Source of the DNA: Heterocephalus glaber
Lineage: Eukaryota; Chordata; Mammalia; Rodentia; Bathyergidae
DNA length: 64,000 nucleotides
Assembly (NCBI RefSeq): GCF_000247695.1
Contig: NW_004624734.1
Location: 36,163,153-36,227,152, forward strand
Reading direction: 5' to 3'
The translations under genes and the position numbers were made by a program. Positions 36,501 to 48,300 of this stretch are shown piece after piece (the first letter of the stretch is position 1; each line of letters opens with the position of its first letter). The notes under the pieces are model-generated. The model was not told the origin of the DNA and ran no database searches. It worked only from the letters and a program-made list of their open reading frames with translations.

Positions 36501-37079
36501 GGGTTGGAAGTCGCAGTCTTGGATGAGCACAGGCTGTTCACAGACACAAGGGTGGTCTTGGGCACAGGCCTAGCCTGGTGGTGTTGTGTTTAAGGTGCTG
36601 ATTTTTCCACCTTATACTTTCCCTTCCTCCAAATGGCAAATACCTTTGCCCAGCCCTGTCAGCTTGGGTACTTTGGGGGGCTTTTAGCCAGCTCTATATT
36701 GTGAATCAGGAGCAAATAGCCCAGCAGAATGATTTCAAAAGTTTTGAGTTTGGCAAGAAGGGAACTTTGGTAAAGTTGGGACCTGCAAAAATGGAGAGGA
36801 GAATTTGATTGCTGACAACATTAGCATTAAAAAGAATCCAGGTACTTAGAAATGCGACAATAGAAAAAATGCCCGAGGAACCAACAAAGCTCCCTTTGCA
36901 GCTCCAAGTTGCAAAGGTGAAAGACAGGCTTGAAAAGAGTGCACTGTGGCACTGAATGGCAACAGCCTAGGGAATGGGAATTGGTTCCCCAGGATTCAGT
37001 TCATGATGCTCAGCCACTCAGGCACTTAGAGCCTCTGCAGATACCAGCTAGATGCAAAAGGGTTCAACTACTGCTCCAG
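33517..37079. other. Non-coding stretch upstream of SPTB, largely unique
   Basis: Some 3.5 kb with no recognised repeat and no coding exon. Low repeat density within 6 kb of the first SPTB exon makes it a reasonable place for regulatory sequence or a noncoding first exon, but nothing specific can be shown. Confidence 0.4.
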
Positions 37080-37152
37080 GGCCCTGGGATTTAGCCACAC
37101 CTGCCTCACAAGCACAAAGTCCTGAGTTTGATCCCTGGTAACACACCAAAAA
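37080..37152 (+). repeat. ID SINE with internal deletion, 10 bp target-site duplication
   Basis: GGCCCTGGGATTTAGCCACA to TTTGATCCCTGGTAACA. The bases normally between GATTTAG and CCACCTGCC are missing. ACTGCTCCAG flanks it at 37070-37079 and 37153-37162. Confidence 0.88.
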
Positions 37153-37654
37153 ACTGCTCCAGCTGGCAGCAGACTTCTACATGGTGCTAGTTCTACTCAC
37201 ATGCGGAATTCAAGAGTTGTGGGGTCAGGGAGGCTTCCACCTAGATTTCAGAAGAAGGTCTGGGAGGCCAGGCAATGTGCCCCTGAGACGGAAGTGTGTG
37301 AAGCTGTGGGTATGAAGCTGAAAGTGCAGTAGAGACCCCAGGATGTTGGAGAAGCAAGGAACGTGGATTGTCTAAGGAAAACTACAAGGAGTGAGCAAAG
37401 TTGGCCTAAGAGAGAGGCCATGAAGGCTGTAACTAACAGCAGTGTCATAGGGGCAGGGCCACCCAACCCCTTTGGAGTTCACATCTTGCCACAGATTATC
37501 CCGTGTGCTGGACATGGAATTACGAGATTTAATGTTTGCCCTGCTGGGTTTCAGTCTTGGTTTTGTCCCATGCCTTTCTATTGCCCTATGTCTGCCTTTT
37601 GGAATGAGAATGTTTATCTTGTGCCACTGTATGTTGGAAATGTTTAACTTTTTC

Positions 37655-37750
37655 TTTTCTTTCTTTCTTTTTTTTTGGTACTGAGGATCCAACTCGGGAC
37701 CTTGCGCTTTCGAGGCAGGTGCTGGAACCACTGAGCTAAATCCCTGGCCC
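37655..37750 (-). repeat. ID SINE with 9 bp target-site duplication
   Basis: CT-rich tail, GGTACTGAGGATCCAACTCG to GCTAAATCCCTGGCCC. AACTTTTTC flanks at 37646-37654 and 37751-37759. Confidence 0.9.
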
Positions 37751-37919
37751 AACTTTTTCATTGTGACAGGAGCTCACAGCTAAGAGTTTGTCTTAAATCT
37801 CAGTGGAGACTTGGGACTTGGAGTTTTTGCCATTGCTGAAACTGTTAGGACTTTGGCAACTCTTAGAGATGGTCTAAGTGCATTTTGCATATAGGAATTG
37901 GGGGGAGGGCAGGACAGAA

Positions 37920-38304
37920 TGTTATGGTTTATGTCTAAATGTCCCCCCAAAGCCTCATGTGCTCTTAAGTGGAAGGTGACTGGATCATGGGGATGTGATA
38001 CTCATCTGTGGATTAGTCCACTGACGAGTTTATAGCAAAATGTGGTGTGGGGAGGTAAAGCCTGGTTGGAGGAGGTGGGTCACTGGGGCATGGCCTGGAA
38101 GGGTGTTTCTCCCTTCCTCCTCCCTTGATAGCTCTCTGCTTCCTGCCTGCCATGCCGTGAGCAATTCTCCACTGCAATACCCCTCTGCCAGCTGCCCTGC
38201 CTTGGAGCCAGCCAATCTCTACAAACTGAGCCAAATTAAACCTTTCCTCCTTAGAGTTGTGGGTGTTGAGTATTGTGTCCCAGCAATGAGAAGGTAACTA
38301 AGAA
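37920..38304 (+). repeat. MaLR (MST/MLT-like) solo LTR
   Basis: TGTTATGGTTTATGTCTAAA, AGTGGAAGGTGACTGGATCA and AACTGAGCCAAATTAAACCT follow the MaLR LTR consensus from 5' start to near the 3' end (AAGGTAACTAAGAA). No internal viral-like sequence is attached. Confidence 0.75.
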
Positions 38305-39115
38305 TGCCTATGCTCATTACATAAACACCTGATATGCAGCTCCACTGTCTGTGGGAGTCCTTCACCCCACACCCAGCATTTCAGGCTGATCACCCTGAGG
38401 GACACAGTCTTCCCTGGGCTGCTTGCTCAGGGCTGGGATTCAACAGGAGACCTTGTCCTGGCACCAGAGTCCACTCAAAGAGACCAAAAAGAACAGCTCA
38501 GTTTCTGAATGTTGGCTGCTGTGGAAGAACTCTGGGCTCTTGGGTGGCCTTAGTGAGGCAAACTCCCCCTAGCGCAGGCAGCTGCAGGGCCAGGGCTTGT
38601 GGCGCCAGTGACTGGTTGATCCCCCACCCTTTGACTTGGACTCAGGTGACTTCCAGGTTTTCCTCTCCCCTTGCCTGCCAGGTCTCCCTCCCAGTCTGGC
38701 ACCTGGCCCCAGTCCACAATGTCGGGGCTGCTCTTCCCAGTTTGTTCCCCACCAGCCTTGGGCTCTTGCTCCTTCCTGGGCTCTGAGAGCTGCCTCTCGC
38801 ACTGCCGGGGGTGGTGGCAGAGGGTTTGGAGGAAGTGGGCTCACTGCGACTGACGGCTCCACCTGCTGGCCGTCCTGACCCTTGCTGCTTGCAGCTCTGT
38901 CTCCATTCCTGCCACCACCGCCGCTGTTACTGTTGCTGCTGCTGCAAGATTTTATAACAGACCCAGAGACCCTGGGTCGGAAGCATGACCCAGCAAGCAA
39001 CTTGGCTCGCTCCTCCGGCCAGGATCCGGTCCTGCTGGATGGCCCTAATAAGTTTCCCCTAGGAAAAAGTGCAGGGGGTGGAGAGCTAACCCTCTGACTG
39101 TGTTGCTGTCCCCAG
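38305..39115. other. GC-rich region immediately upstream of the SPTB first coding exon
   Basis: No repeat recognised. It contains a CACCC box, a short CTG-rich run near 38940 and a TATA-like motif. It could be the proximal promoter, a noncoding exon or the end of an upstream intron. Confidence 0.4.
38950..38995 (+). promoter_or_regulatory. Possible proximal erythroid promoter motifs upstream of SPTB
   Basis: A TATA-like TTTTATAA (38950-38957) lies about 220 bases upstream of the ATG. ATGACCCAGCA at 38985-38995 is one base from the NF-E2/MARE consensus on the opposite strand, and CCCACCC (CACCC box) sits at about 38622-38628. These motifs suit an erythroid gene, but short motifs occur by chance and no transcription start is visible. 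I saw no convincing CCAAT box or CpG island. Confidence 0.22.
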
Positions 39116-39175
39116 GGACCCTTCTTCCATGAAGACTGAGGCAAGCATAGTAGCCGCTGAACAGAGCCTGCTGAC
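39116..39175 (+). other. SPTB: SPTB 5'UTR segment in the first coding exon
   Basis: A polypyrimidine-rich stretch ending CTGTCCCCAG at 39106-39115 looks like a 3' splice site, so the exon probably begins at 39116. An in-frame TGA at 39158-39160 precedes the ATG by 18 bases, which fixes the start codon at 39176. The ATG has G at -3 (GAC ATG A). If transcription starts closer, the exon could extend further left, so the left boundary is an inference. Confidence 0.6.
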
Positions 39176-39323
39176 ATGACGTCGGCCACGGAGTTTGAAA
39201 ACGTGAGCAGCCAGCCACCGTACAGCCGGATCAATGCCCGGTGGGATGCCCCGGACGACGAGCTGGATAATGACAACAGCTCGGCCAGGCTCTTTGAGAG
39301 GTCCCGGATCAAGGCACTGGCAG
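39176..39323 (+). CDS. SPTB: SPTB coding exon 1 (residues 1-49)
   Basis: Encodes the acidic N-terminal extension before CH1, including the [18 protein letters not shown] stretch, and ends SRIKALA. The donor is CAG|GTACCA. One base of codon 50 is left over, completed by AT of the next exon to give Asp, as in [11 protein letters not shown]. Low-complexity GC-rich sequence, including a G18 run, begins about 100 bases into the following intron. Confidence 0.97.
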
Positions 39324-42300
39324 GTACCACAGGGCCACGGGGGTTAGAGGAGCATGCTCAGGTCACCAGGTCCACAGCCTTCCCCACAAGGTGTCCCTCT
39401 GCTGTCAGTGAGCCCTTGCCTGCGTGGGGGGGGGGGGGGGGGGCTGGCCCAGGCAGCCTGCCCCTCCTCCCCAGGGGAGCACAGGCTTCAGCACCCTTGC
39501 CCTGAGCATCCCTCACTTCCTCCCTTCTGAGAGGGAGGAAGGCGCTAGGGAGGTGGTGCCAGGGGTCCCTGCCTGCTGCTACAGTCTGAAGCGTGAGAAA
39601 GTCTGGGCGAAGGATTGTCTGAGGGGCTGGGCGGCGGCGTCCGTGTCCATGTGAGGTCCTGTGTGTCCCGGGCTCCTGCCTGGGGCCGGGGCGGGGGGGA
39701 TCATGATCATCATCCTCTCCGTGTCCCAGAGGAACAGAGCAATTCTGAGGGCCACTGAGAACAGATAGCACCCTCCCTGCGCTGCCTCAGGAGGGAACCT
39801 GTCCGTAAACTGGAATTAGATGTGTAGCTGGCTGGTGTGTGGTGGTCTGTCCCTGTCCCTCTGCCTCTTTCTGTCTCTGTGAAAATATCTTACATCTCTA
39901 GCAGAAATAGCCTCTCCTCCCCCTGCTGGCTGAGATCTGATTCTTGGGATTTTCTTTTCTTTTCTTTTCCCCCTGCTTTCTAAGCCTTGTGACTGTTGTC
40001 TCCCCTGAACTTAATGCAGGGTAACTCTATGCTGGCCCCAAGTCCTTGGCCAGTATAGAAAACTTAAGTTCTATGGCAGTGTATGGTGTCCAAGGGAGCT
40101 TCCTTCACCCGGTCCAGCCCTAACTGGACGCGATACCCCATCGCTGATTGCACCTGTCCTTGTAGGACCAGCACAGCCTTTCCCATAAACTCTCTTTGGA
40201 GTGGTTCTTCCCTCACCCCATACGGACCTGCTTGAGGTGCATGGTGATCCTCCTCTGTCTCCTCTTCCTCCACGCTCAGCCACTGTGGCCCTCAGCTGAC
40301 TTTGAGACCCACGCCCGACCTTAGGCCACTCTGAACCATACTGACCTTCCATCCCGGGAGTATCTGGGCTTTCTGGTCCGAAAGGGGAAGTATCTGTTGT
40401 CAGAGTGGGGAATCCACTCAGGTCATGGTGTCACCCTGATATTTCCAAGAAACTCCTTCTTCTTTCATCTCCTTCTCACCTTCCTTGACCCCACAAAACC
40501 CTTCCTTGATTTTTTTTTAGGGGGACAGGTAATAGCAGTGACTCCTTGCTTTTGCTTATATAACTTTAACCTTTTTAAATAACCAAACTAAATGGAAACC
40601 CTTGGCTGGTTGGTCTGGTTTTACCTTCTGGTTTTTTTTTTTTTTTAAACCTGTGCTGGGTAGATCTGGCTGCACAGTGACACAGATAGAAGAAGGGAGG
40701 TGCCCAGCTCCCCAAGATTTGCCAAAGGACAGAATGAGGAGAGAGGCTGTCCTGTGCGGGGATTTTTGGATCACAGCCTATTTTTTTAGGAAGCCAAGGT
40801 AAATTTCATTTTAGCAATTATGTATTGTACTCCTACTAAGTTTAAAGCTAAGATATGAAAGGAGAGGGGGAACCACAGATGAGTTCAATATAGCATCTGT
40901 CTCTAAGGGGTTGATAATGTATTAGGAAAAAATGAACTATTCTTACAATTAATTAGCATAAGTAGAATTAGAGAAGAACTGTGGGAAAGGCACATAAATT
41001 AAATAGCAGTGAGAGAGCAAAGGAGGGAAAATCGGAATAGATTGTGAGGAGATAGCAGTCTAGCTGGGAACTGAAGCATCCCTGTGCCCGGGACAGCAGA
41101 AGAGCTGAGGGTTTTTCCAGCTGACCAGGCCAGGGTGGCCTGGTCTAATGAGCAGCCTGGGAAATGGGTGGAGATGGAGTAGAGAGGCAAGTGCAAGAAG
41201 ACACAGCGTGAGAAAGTTCATGATTAGTCCTAGGTTGATTATGGAAGAGCCTTGGCTAACTTTGACTGGGCCAGGTTAGGAGTCTCCACCTTATCTACTA
41301 TAGGGTCCAGATCCCCTAGGGAGGGGGACTCCACTAGTTATAGAGTAGCAAGCCTAGACTTTAATGCTTTAGAACAGCTGGCTAACAAGTAACATGCAGG
41401 TAAGTCTGGGATCTTTTCAAAACGTTACGGAATGACCTCTGCCGGAAGCCAAAGCTGTACAAAGTCCAAAGTAGAGAGGCCAGATGCACCCATTTCTGCA
41501 GGGCCAGTAGCAGGGAAGAAGGGCGTGTGTTAGACTTCCCCAGTTCTAACTCTGTGACATGTTTTCCTGCAATACCATCTTCAGGGTGACCTTAGCAGTC
41601 TCGTCAGGGACCAGCTTTCCCAACAAGGCCTTATGAAGTGGAAGTTACCTTTGGTCCCATTGTATCAACATGCTCTATGCCCGCTGTCCACTCATGAGAA
41701 TATTAAGGTCCAGAAGATTCAGCTCTGTGCTTTGTATTCGATGGTGGTAATCTGCTTGTAGGTATATGTACAAGGTGTGGGGTGGTGGCGGGGTGTGCTG
41801 GCATTTTTGTCTACATTTAGAGGTGTAGGACAGTGATGGCGAACCTTTTAGAGCTTTCAATGACATCAAACAGCCTGCTGCAGCACACATGCCATAGGTT
41901 CGGCATCCCTGGTCTAGGGTGAGGAGGAAAATATTGCAAGACCAGATTTAATTCCTGATTCCACCTCTAATGCTACAGCTCTGGAAGATGACGGGCTCCA
42001 CTTCCTGCTTTATAAAATGGGACTGTAGTACTTTCCCAAGATTGTTGTGAAGATAAAACAAGTTAAGGTTTATGGAAGTCTTTTTAAATCAATAATATGT
42101 GCTAAGTGACTATTAGCTACTGTATTATTATTACTTAAAAAACTTCCTGCAAATACTTTCTGCCCTTTTTCAACTTCATAGGTCCAAGATCATCAACTCA
42201 ATCTTTGTCCCAGTTACCTTGGCCTTTTCCCAGGCTTGTTTCCTCATTCTTAACTCCACCTCCCTTTGCCTGGGCAGGGCAGCATTGGAAGAAAAAGCCA

Positions 42301-45300
42301 GAGACCAAGACTTTCTTGTGCTTAGAATTCCTGGCTCTTTTCCCTACTCCACATCTTCCACTGATAAGGACAAACATGCTGTTCAGGTCGCTCTGTCCAT
42401 AAGGCCATCAAGTCCAGCTAGGTCTCCACCATCCAACTGGGTGACGTGGGGCCCATGAAACCAGCGGATGATGGGCCTCATCAGATGTTCTTCCTGGCAT
42501 GGCAGCTCTTCTAGGTCCTTCTCCATTTAGCAACTGGTGACTCCATCTTTTTTGCCTCTTAAGTCAACTTGGTCTCAGCTCTCAAGAAATACTTCCTATT
42601 CTGCCTCTCATACCATTCCCACCTCTTCTCTAGGCCTAAATAAGCCTCCTGGTTACTTTGCCCTCATATATAAAAACCTGACCTGTCTCCAGAATGAACA
42701 ACTCGATTTTAAACACACAATCAGCCTGACTAAAGTATAGGGGGAGGTGGGGAAGAAAACTTGCAGAGGGAATAATAGATTTGACCTTGGCAATGCCAAG
42801 GGGAGGGTTAGGGGCCCAGCAGGAATTTTTTCCTTAGATCCTAAGCAGATTTTGACTTAACGTCAGTCTCTGGCTGGCAGCACTTCCGGGGTTAAGTGGC
42901 GGGTGGCCCGAGGCTTCCTCCTCAAAAGGGGACTGTCTTGCTCTCCTTTGATAACTGCTCCTGGTGCCTTTCTGCTTTTTGGACCTGCTTTGAGGGATTA
43001 GAGGAGGGAGAGTGGCAAGGTCCACGTTTCTATCCCTCCACAAGATTCCACCCTTCAGGCTTCAGTGAGAAGGGGCCCTGTGTCTCCTTGAGCCACTCTG
43101 CCCCCCAAGCCCCACTGCATTCCTTCCCTTTCTCACCCAAGAGCTGCTCCTAACCAGGGAGCTGTCGGATGAGGGGTGAAGCGCTGTGGCTGCAGAGTCA
43201 GTAGCTAGACCGGTGCCCTCGGTGCTGTCTCACGCCTGGAGCCCCTGCCTGCCTGCACCCCCTCCCTGGACCTGGCGAAGAACCCCCGAGACGGGGTGAT
43301 GTTTCCAGGCTTATGTGGCCTGTCTGGGAGAGGGGAGAGTGGGGGAACAGAAAAGAAAAATGCTTCAAAAACAGAAGTCCATGCATCCTCCTTCCCCCTT
43401 TTCTCTCTTCTGAAACTGTTCCTCTTCCCCACTCTCCCTGCCATGTGCGCGCGTGCACACACACAGCTTGGCCTCCCAGCATCCCCTGTGCCACCACTGC
43501 GTGATTTATGGCTCCTCAGTACCCAGGGGCTGCAGTGTGGAGAGCAGTCCAGGCTTCCTTCAAGGTGCTGTGAGGAGGACAGGGCCTGTGTTTTGTCTCA
43601 GTGTTTTTCCTGTTCTTTGTCCAACTGAGCAATTGCTAAGGGAGAAGCTAACCAGCATCCCTCCTTTGAAAACCAGCACATGGCATCACGCATCCCACTT
43701 GCTCTGCCTTTAAATTGGGACCCCGGGATCTTGTCATGGATGCAGGCTTCCTTTCTGCATTATCTCTGGAAGCAAGAAGGGCCGACCGGTGAGAGTGGAC
43801 GGGGACAATGCAAAGAATGTGACAGGGCAGCAGGTGCCCCACGGGCTGCGTCCCTGTGCTCTGAAGCACATAGTTGCCACTTTAGACCCTGACCGTCCTC
43901 CTGCCTCCCTGTGCCCAAGCCCCAAGGTCAAGTTCTGTGGTGGGCAAATACTCCATCAGCACCTTAGCGCTGTGGCTGGCAGACCCACTGCACCCTGCCC
44001 ACCCTCCCTGGCTGTCCAGGGGCTACCCAGAGAGGCAGTCATGGGCTATTCCTGGCTTTGGCCGGAGGCCCTGACAGTCTTCTCATAGATGCTTGGTCTC
44101 TCCCTCTGGCCCCTCTCCCCAGCTGTCCCAGGTGCCCCAGACCCAGGCTCAGCTTTGCGCCAAGAGGGTGTGATGTCCCACAGGGAGCAGGAGTTCACTG
44201 CAGTGAGTAGGGGTCCAGCCCCTCCTGGCAGCCGAAGTCAGGAGACTCAGAGGCAGCTTCCTAAACAGAGGCATCGGCTCTTCCTGGTCCCCTCCCAGCT
44301 ACCTGTGAGTGCAGAGAAGGGGTCATTAGTGGGAGGTTTAATTTTCTTCCTTCCTCAGATTTCAAAACATAAAATGAGAGACTATGTACTGGGGAAACAT
44401 GCTATTCAAGGAAATATCTACAATCATCAGCAGTCATTTTAATGTACTGTCAGAGGAAAAACTAATTGGATCAGCAGCTTTCTCTTGGAAGTCAGCCATT
44501 GTGAGACTGTCCCCAGCCCTGCCCCAGGCCACTGCCCAGACAAACTTTGCTACCTGTGCAGGTACACCTGCAGGAGGGGCCACCTTGTCCTGAAAGGTCC
44601 AGGCAGATCTCCCCTCATGATGAAAGCTGTTCTCCCTCCTTGAAAACTCTCAGCAGAACCAGGTTGTTCCCCTTCCATGGGTGACTGCTATCTATCACTG
44701 TGAAGATGCTTTATCAAATATTAATACACCAGGGTTAATAATAAGACTGTTTCTTCCCCGTGCAATGCGGCCTGAGTGAGCCACGTTAATAGTCTCCTCC
44801 ATCTTTGGGACATTCCTGAGGGCTGTCGGCTTCATTCCCAAGGGCAGGCTCTAGACACCAGCCAGCACCCACTCCCGCTCCCCACAGCCTCCTTGCATCC
44901 TGCATGGCTGAGGAGGTGCCAAGTGTGTTTTCAGAGCATCTGTTCATTTTGTTCATTTTCCTTTTTTGTGTCACTGAGAAAAAAATGACAGAGAGACTTG
45001 TAGCAGCTGAGTCTCTGGGAGCATTTTGCTTCCAAACCCTTTGGCCTTCAGATGCTGGAAACTGGATCAGCCAAGGATTCTCACCTTACAGTCTAGTGAA
45101 AGGGGAGTAGATCAAATAATCACACTGTGTCTAGCTACATAGACACACACTCTGTGTGTGATGACGAATTCTGGTAGATGCTGTGAAGATTTCCTGGGAA
45201 CTGTAGGAGTTTATAACATAAACTATAGCTTATACTGCAGCCAGAGGATGAGTAGGAGTTGTTTGAGTGGGAGTGTAGGTCAGTGGTTGAGAGAGCAGAG

Positions 45301-48300
45301 AGGAGAGGCGGGCACAAGGCACCTCTTTGAGGCACAAGGCCTTACAGGTCACGAATGAGTTCAGAGTCCTGGCAGGAAGCAGCAGGAAACTTGAAAGGGG
45401 TGGGGGCTGAGGCAATTATTTGCAAAAGAGAAGGTTGAAGGGTCAGAGAGAGGGAGCTGTTAGCTGGGACAGCTGTCAGGGCTCAGGGTAGGAGCTGTGG
45501 CCTTGGGTAGAAGGCTGGAGGGCCAGAGCTGTTCCCAAGCCATTACATTGCTTTTAGAAAGGAAGTGGTATGGTTAGATTTGGGGTTTTAAAGATCTCTC
45601 TGACTTCAGTGGGGAGGCCGTCCAGGAAAGATGCCGTGGCAGCTTGAGCCCATTGGGTCGCCACAGTGGGGGCGAAAGTGGTCCACCCCAGCAGCACCAG
45701 TCTTCGGCCTTCCTGCCGCTGTCATCCTTGAGGGTGACCTTGGCCAAGCCACTTTTCTGCTCCTCACCTGACTACTAGGGGCTCGAACTAGATGTTGCCC
45801 AAGGCCCTTCCCCCTCTGGTGTCCTGAGAAGAAACCACCTATGCGACAGTACTGACAAAGTGCTGCTCTATCCAGAGTGGAGGAGCTTTGGGTCCTGGCT
45901 TGGGGAAGGGGAATTGATCCTTTTCAGCAAATCGGTGGATTCTCCAGAAATTCTCTTCTGGGCTTGACTTGTCTGGTGTTGCATCCCCAGTGAGTGTCTT
46001 CTCTCTCTGTAACCACCAAAGCAGGTGTCCTGACAGTGCCTGGGGCCCATGTGCTGCTTTGTAATCCCTGTGCTTTAATGAGATTGTCACGCGACCTCTG
46101 CCACTTGGGCCCTCTTGCACATTCCTGAGTCCCACCTGAGACACCCATTCCCACTTCTCCTTCCATCACCAGCCTCTTCAGCTGATCAATACCTTGAACT
46201 CACTTTCGTTTTACATCCTGTAAATATTGTCACCAGCCAAGGCCGGTGATGCTCGGTGGTGTTCTCCAAATCAGCTCCTGTCATTTCATTTCCAGAGTTA
46301 ATTTGTCTCCACAAGTGGAGACTCCCACAACTGTCTCTGCACTCTCTGCCCATCCAGTCTCACGCACTCAGGGCACCGAGAATCTTTGTCCTCTGACACA
46401 TTTTTAGTGAGATGCTGCCTGGCCTAAGAGCCGCCAGGATCTTCTTTACCTGGAGTATCAAGTTCAAATTCCCTTCATCATCCTTCAGCTTCTTTGTGCT
46501 GGATCAATTAACCACCTCCTGTCCCCACCCCCAAACATGCACACCTGCATGTACATGCTTGCGTTTCCACTGACAGGCTTTGAACCCTTCCCCCTTCCCT
46601 CACCCCGCCGCCATTCTAAAGCCATTATCATCTTCAAAACTAGCTTTCTCCAAAAGCAAAACCTTTTTTTAAAAACCTGCTCTATGTAACCTGTTTTCCT
46701 TTGCTAAAATGTATATGAAGACCCTATTTTATTTTCAAAAGTAGTAGGGCAATAGCTTTTATATCTGTACTACTAGAGATTTAACCCAGGATCTTTTCAC
46801 TGAGCTGCCTCTCTAACACTTTTGTGAGACAGGGTGTCACCATGTTACTGAATTGTCCAAGCTGTGCTTGAACTTGTGATCCTCCTGCCTCAGCCTCCCA
46901 AAGTGCTGGGATCACAGGTGTGCACTACCATGCCTGGCTACCTCTGATTCTTTCAAAGGCAATCTTATGTGCTTTTATTATTGCCTTTTGCATTTTCAAA
47001 TTTGGAGTAACCATCCCACATTTCCACCCTGGAAGCAACCCTAGCTAGATTGTAAATCCTTGAGGGCCAGGGAAGTGTGTTCCAGCTGTTCACAGTACCA
47101 GTGTGATAAAAATTTGTTGGTTGAAGAAGCACTTCCTCCCCAAAGTATCCCTGGAGGTCTGCCCATATGCTGTGTCATTGAGGGTTGTCACATGTTTGTA
47201 AGAGTTAAAGCGTAGGCCCCTCTGGGTCCCTTAAACTCTTGGCTTCCTCGCATGAGGAGAGAAAGCCCGGGTTGTGAACCCCAGCATGAAACGGTTGCCT
47301 TCCTGTGGAGCCTTTTCTTGTAGGCTCAAGTGGGTAAAGATGCTTATGATTTTTGCCTGATGAAATCCCTAAGGCAAAATGATGACAATGATGATGAAGA
47401 TGTTGATAGGAAAGAACAAGGCTATTTTGGAAAAAGCGGAAGAGAAACATTTTATTACTTTCTTTAAAATGTGAAAATGTATTTATTTCTCTTTTAAAGA
47501 AGTAATATGATACCTGGTGGGTAAAATTCAAAAGTTATAAAAGGGTAAATAATCAGTTTTGCTTCAGGGACTCAGTTCTCCCATGACCTATGTTAACTAC
47601 TTCGTGTGTCTCCTTCCACAGATGTTTTATGTACATCTTTACAGATGATCTGTATTGTTTTCCTCCAACTTTGTTTTTATTTAACTGTACATGTTTCTAT
47701 ACTTTTCACTGAATATATCTTGAAATTGTTTTATATTAATATGCAAACAGCATCCTCATTCTTTTTTACAATTATGTCATATTCCACTGCGTGGACAATG
47801 GAATTAACTAGCTAATTAGTCCTTTATTGGTGGATGTTTAGATTGTTTCCAATTATTAGCTATTGCAGATAATGCAATGTACAATGGTACCTCCATTCAT
47901 GAACTTGATTTTTTCCACAATTCTGGTCACAAGCCAAGTTGGATGAGAAGAACCGAATCAAATGCAATGGTTAGGTTTAATGTTGACCTTATGGGGAAAT
48001 TTGATTCGGTTCTCATCCACTTCAGTTTGCAACCAGAATCCTGGAGGGAATTGAGTTTGTGAACCAAGCACAGCTTACTTTACAAATATACAAGTGTATC
48101 TGTAGGATAAATTCCTAGAAGTGGGATTACTAGGTCCAAAAGTGTGTGCTTTTATAATTCTGATTGTTCTTGCCAAATTGCCTTTCATAGAGGTTGCCCT
48201 GTTATACCCTCTCCAGCAACATAGGATTGCTTTGTTCCCTACATTCTTGCCAACACCATATTTTATCAGACTTGTTGATATTTGTCCATCTAATAAGTGA

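Noticed and set aside
1..38300. A second gene upstream (for example a chromosome 14q23 neighbour of SPTB)
   Set aside because: No coding exon of any protein I recognise was found on either strand. The neighbouring genes, if order is conserved, must lie outside the window.
38569..39330. 253-codon open frame on the minus strand over the first SPTB coding exon
   Set aside because: It is antisense to a confirmed exon in GC-rich DNA, includes low-complexity serine and glycine runs, and has no recognisable domain. Most likely a shadow frame.
45135..45160. Small hairpin ACACACTCTGTGTGT
   Set aside because: Too short and low-complexity to mean more than chance.
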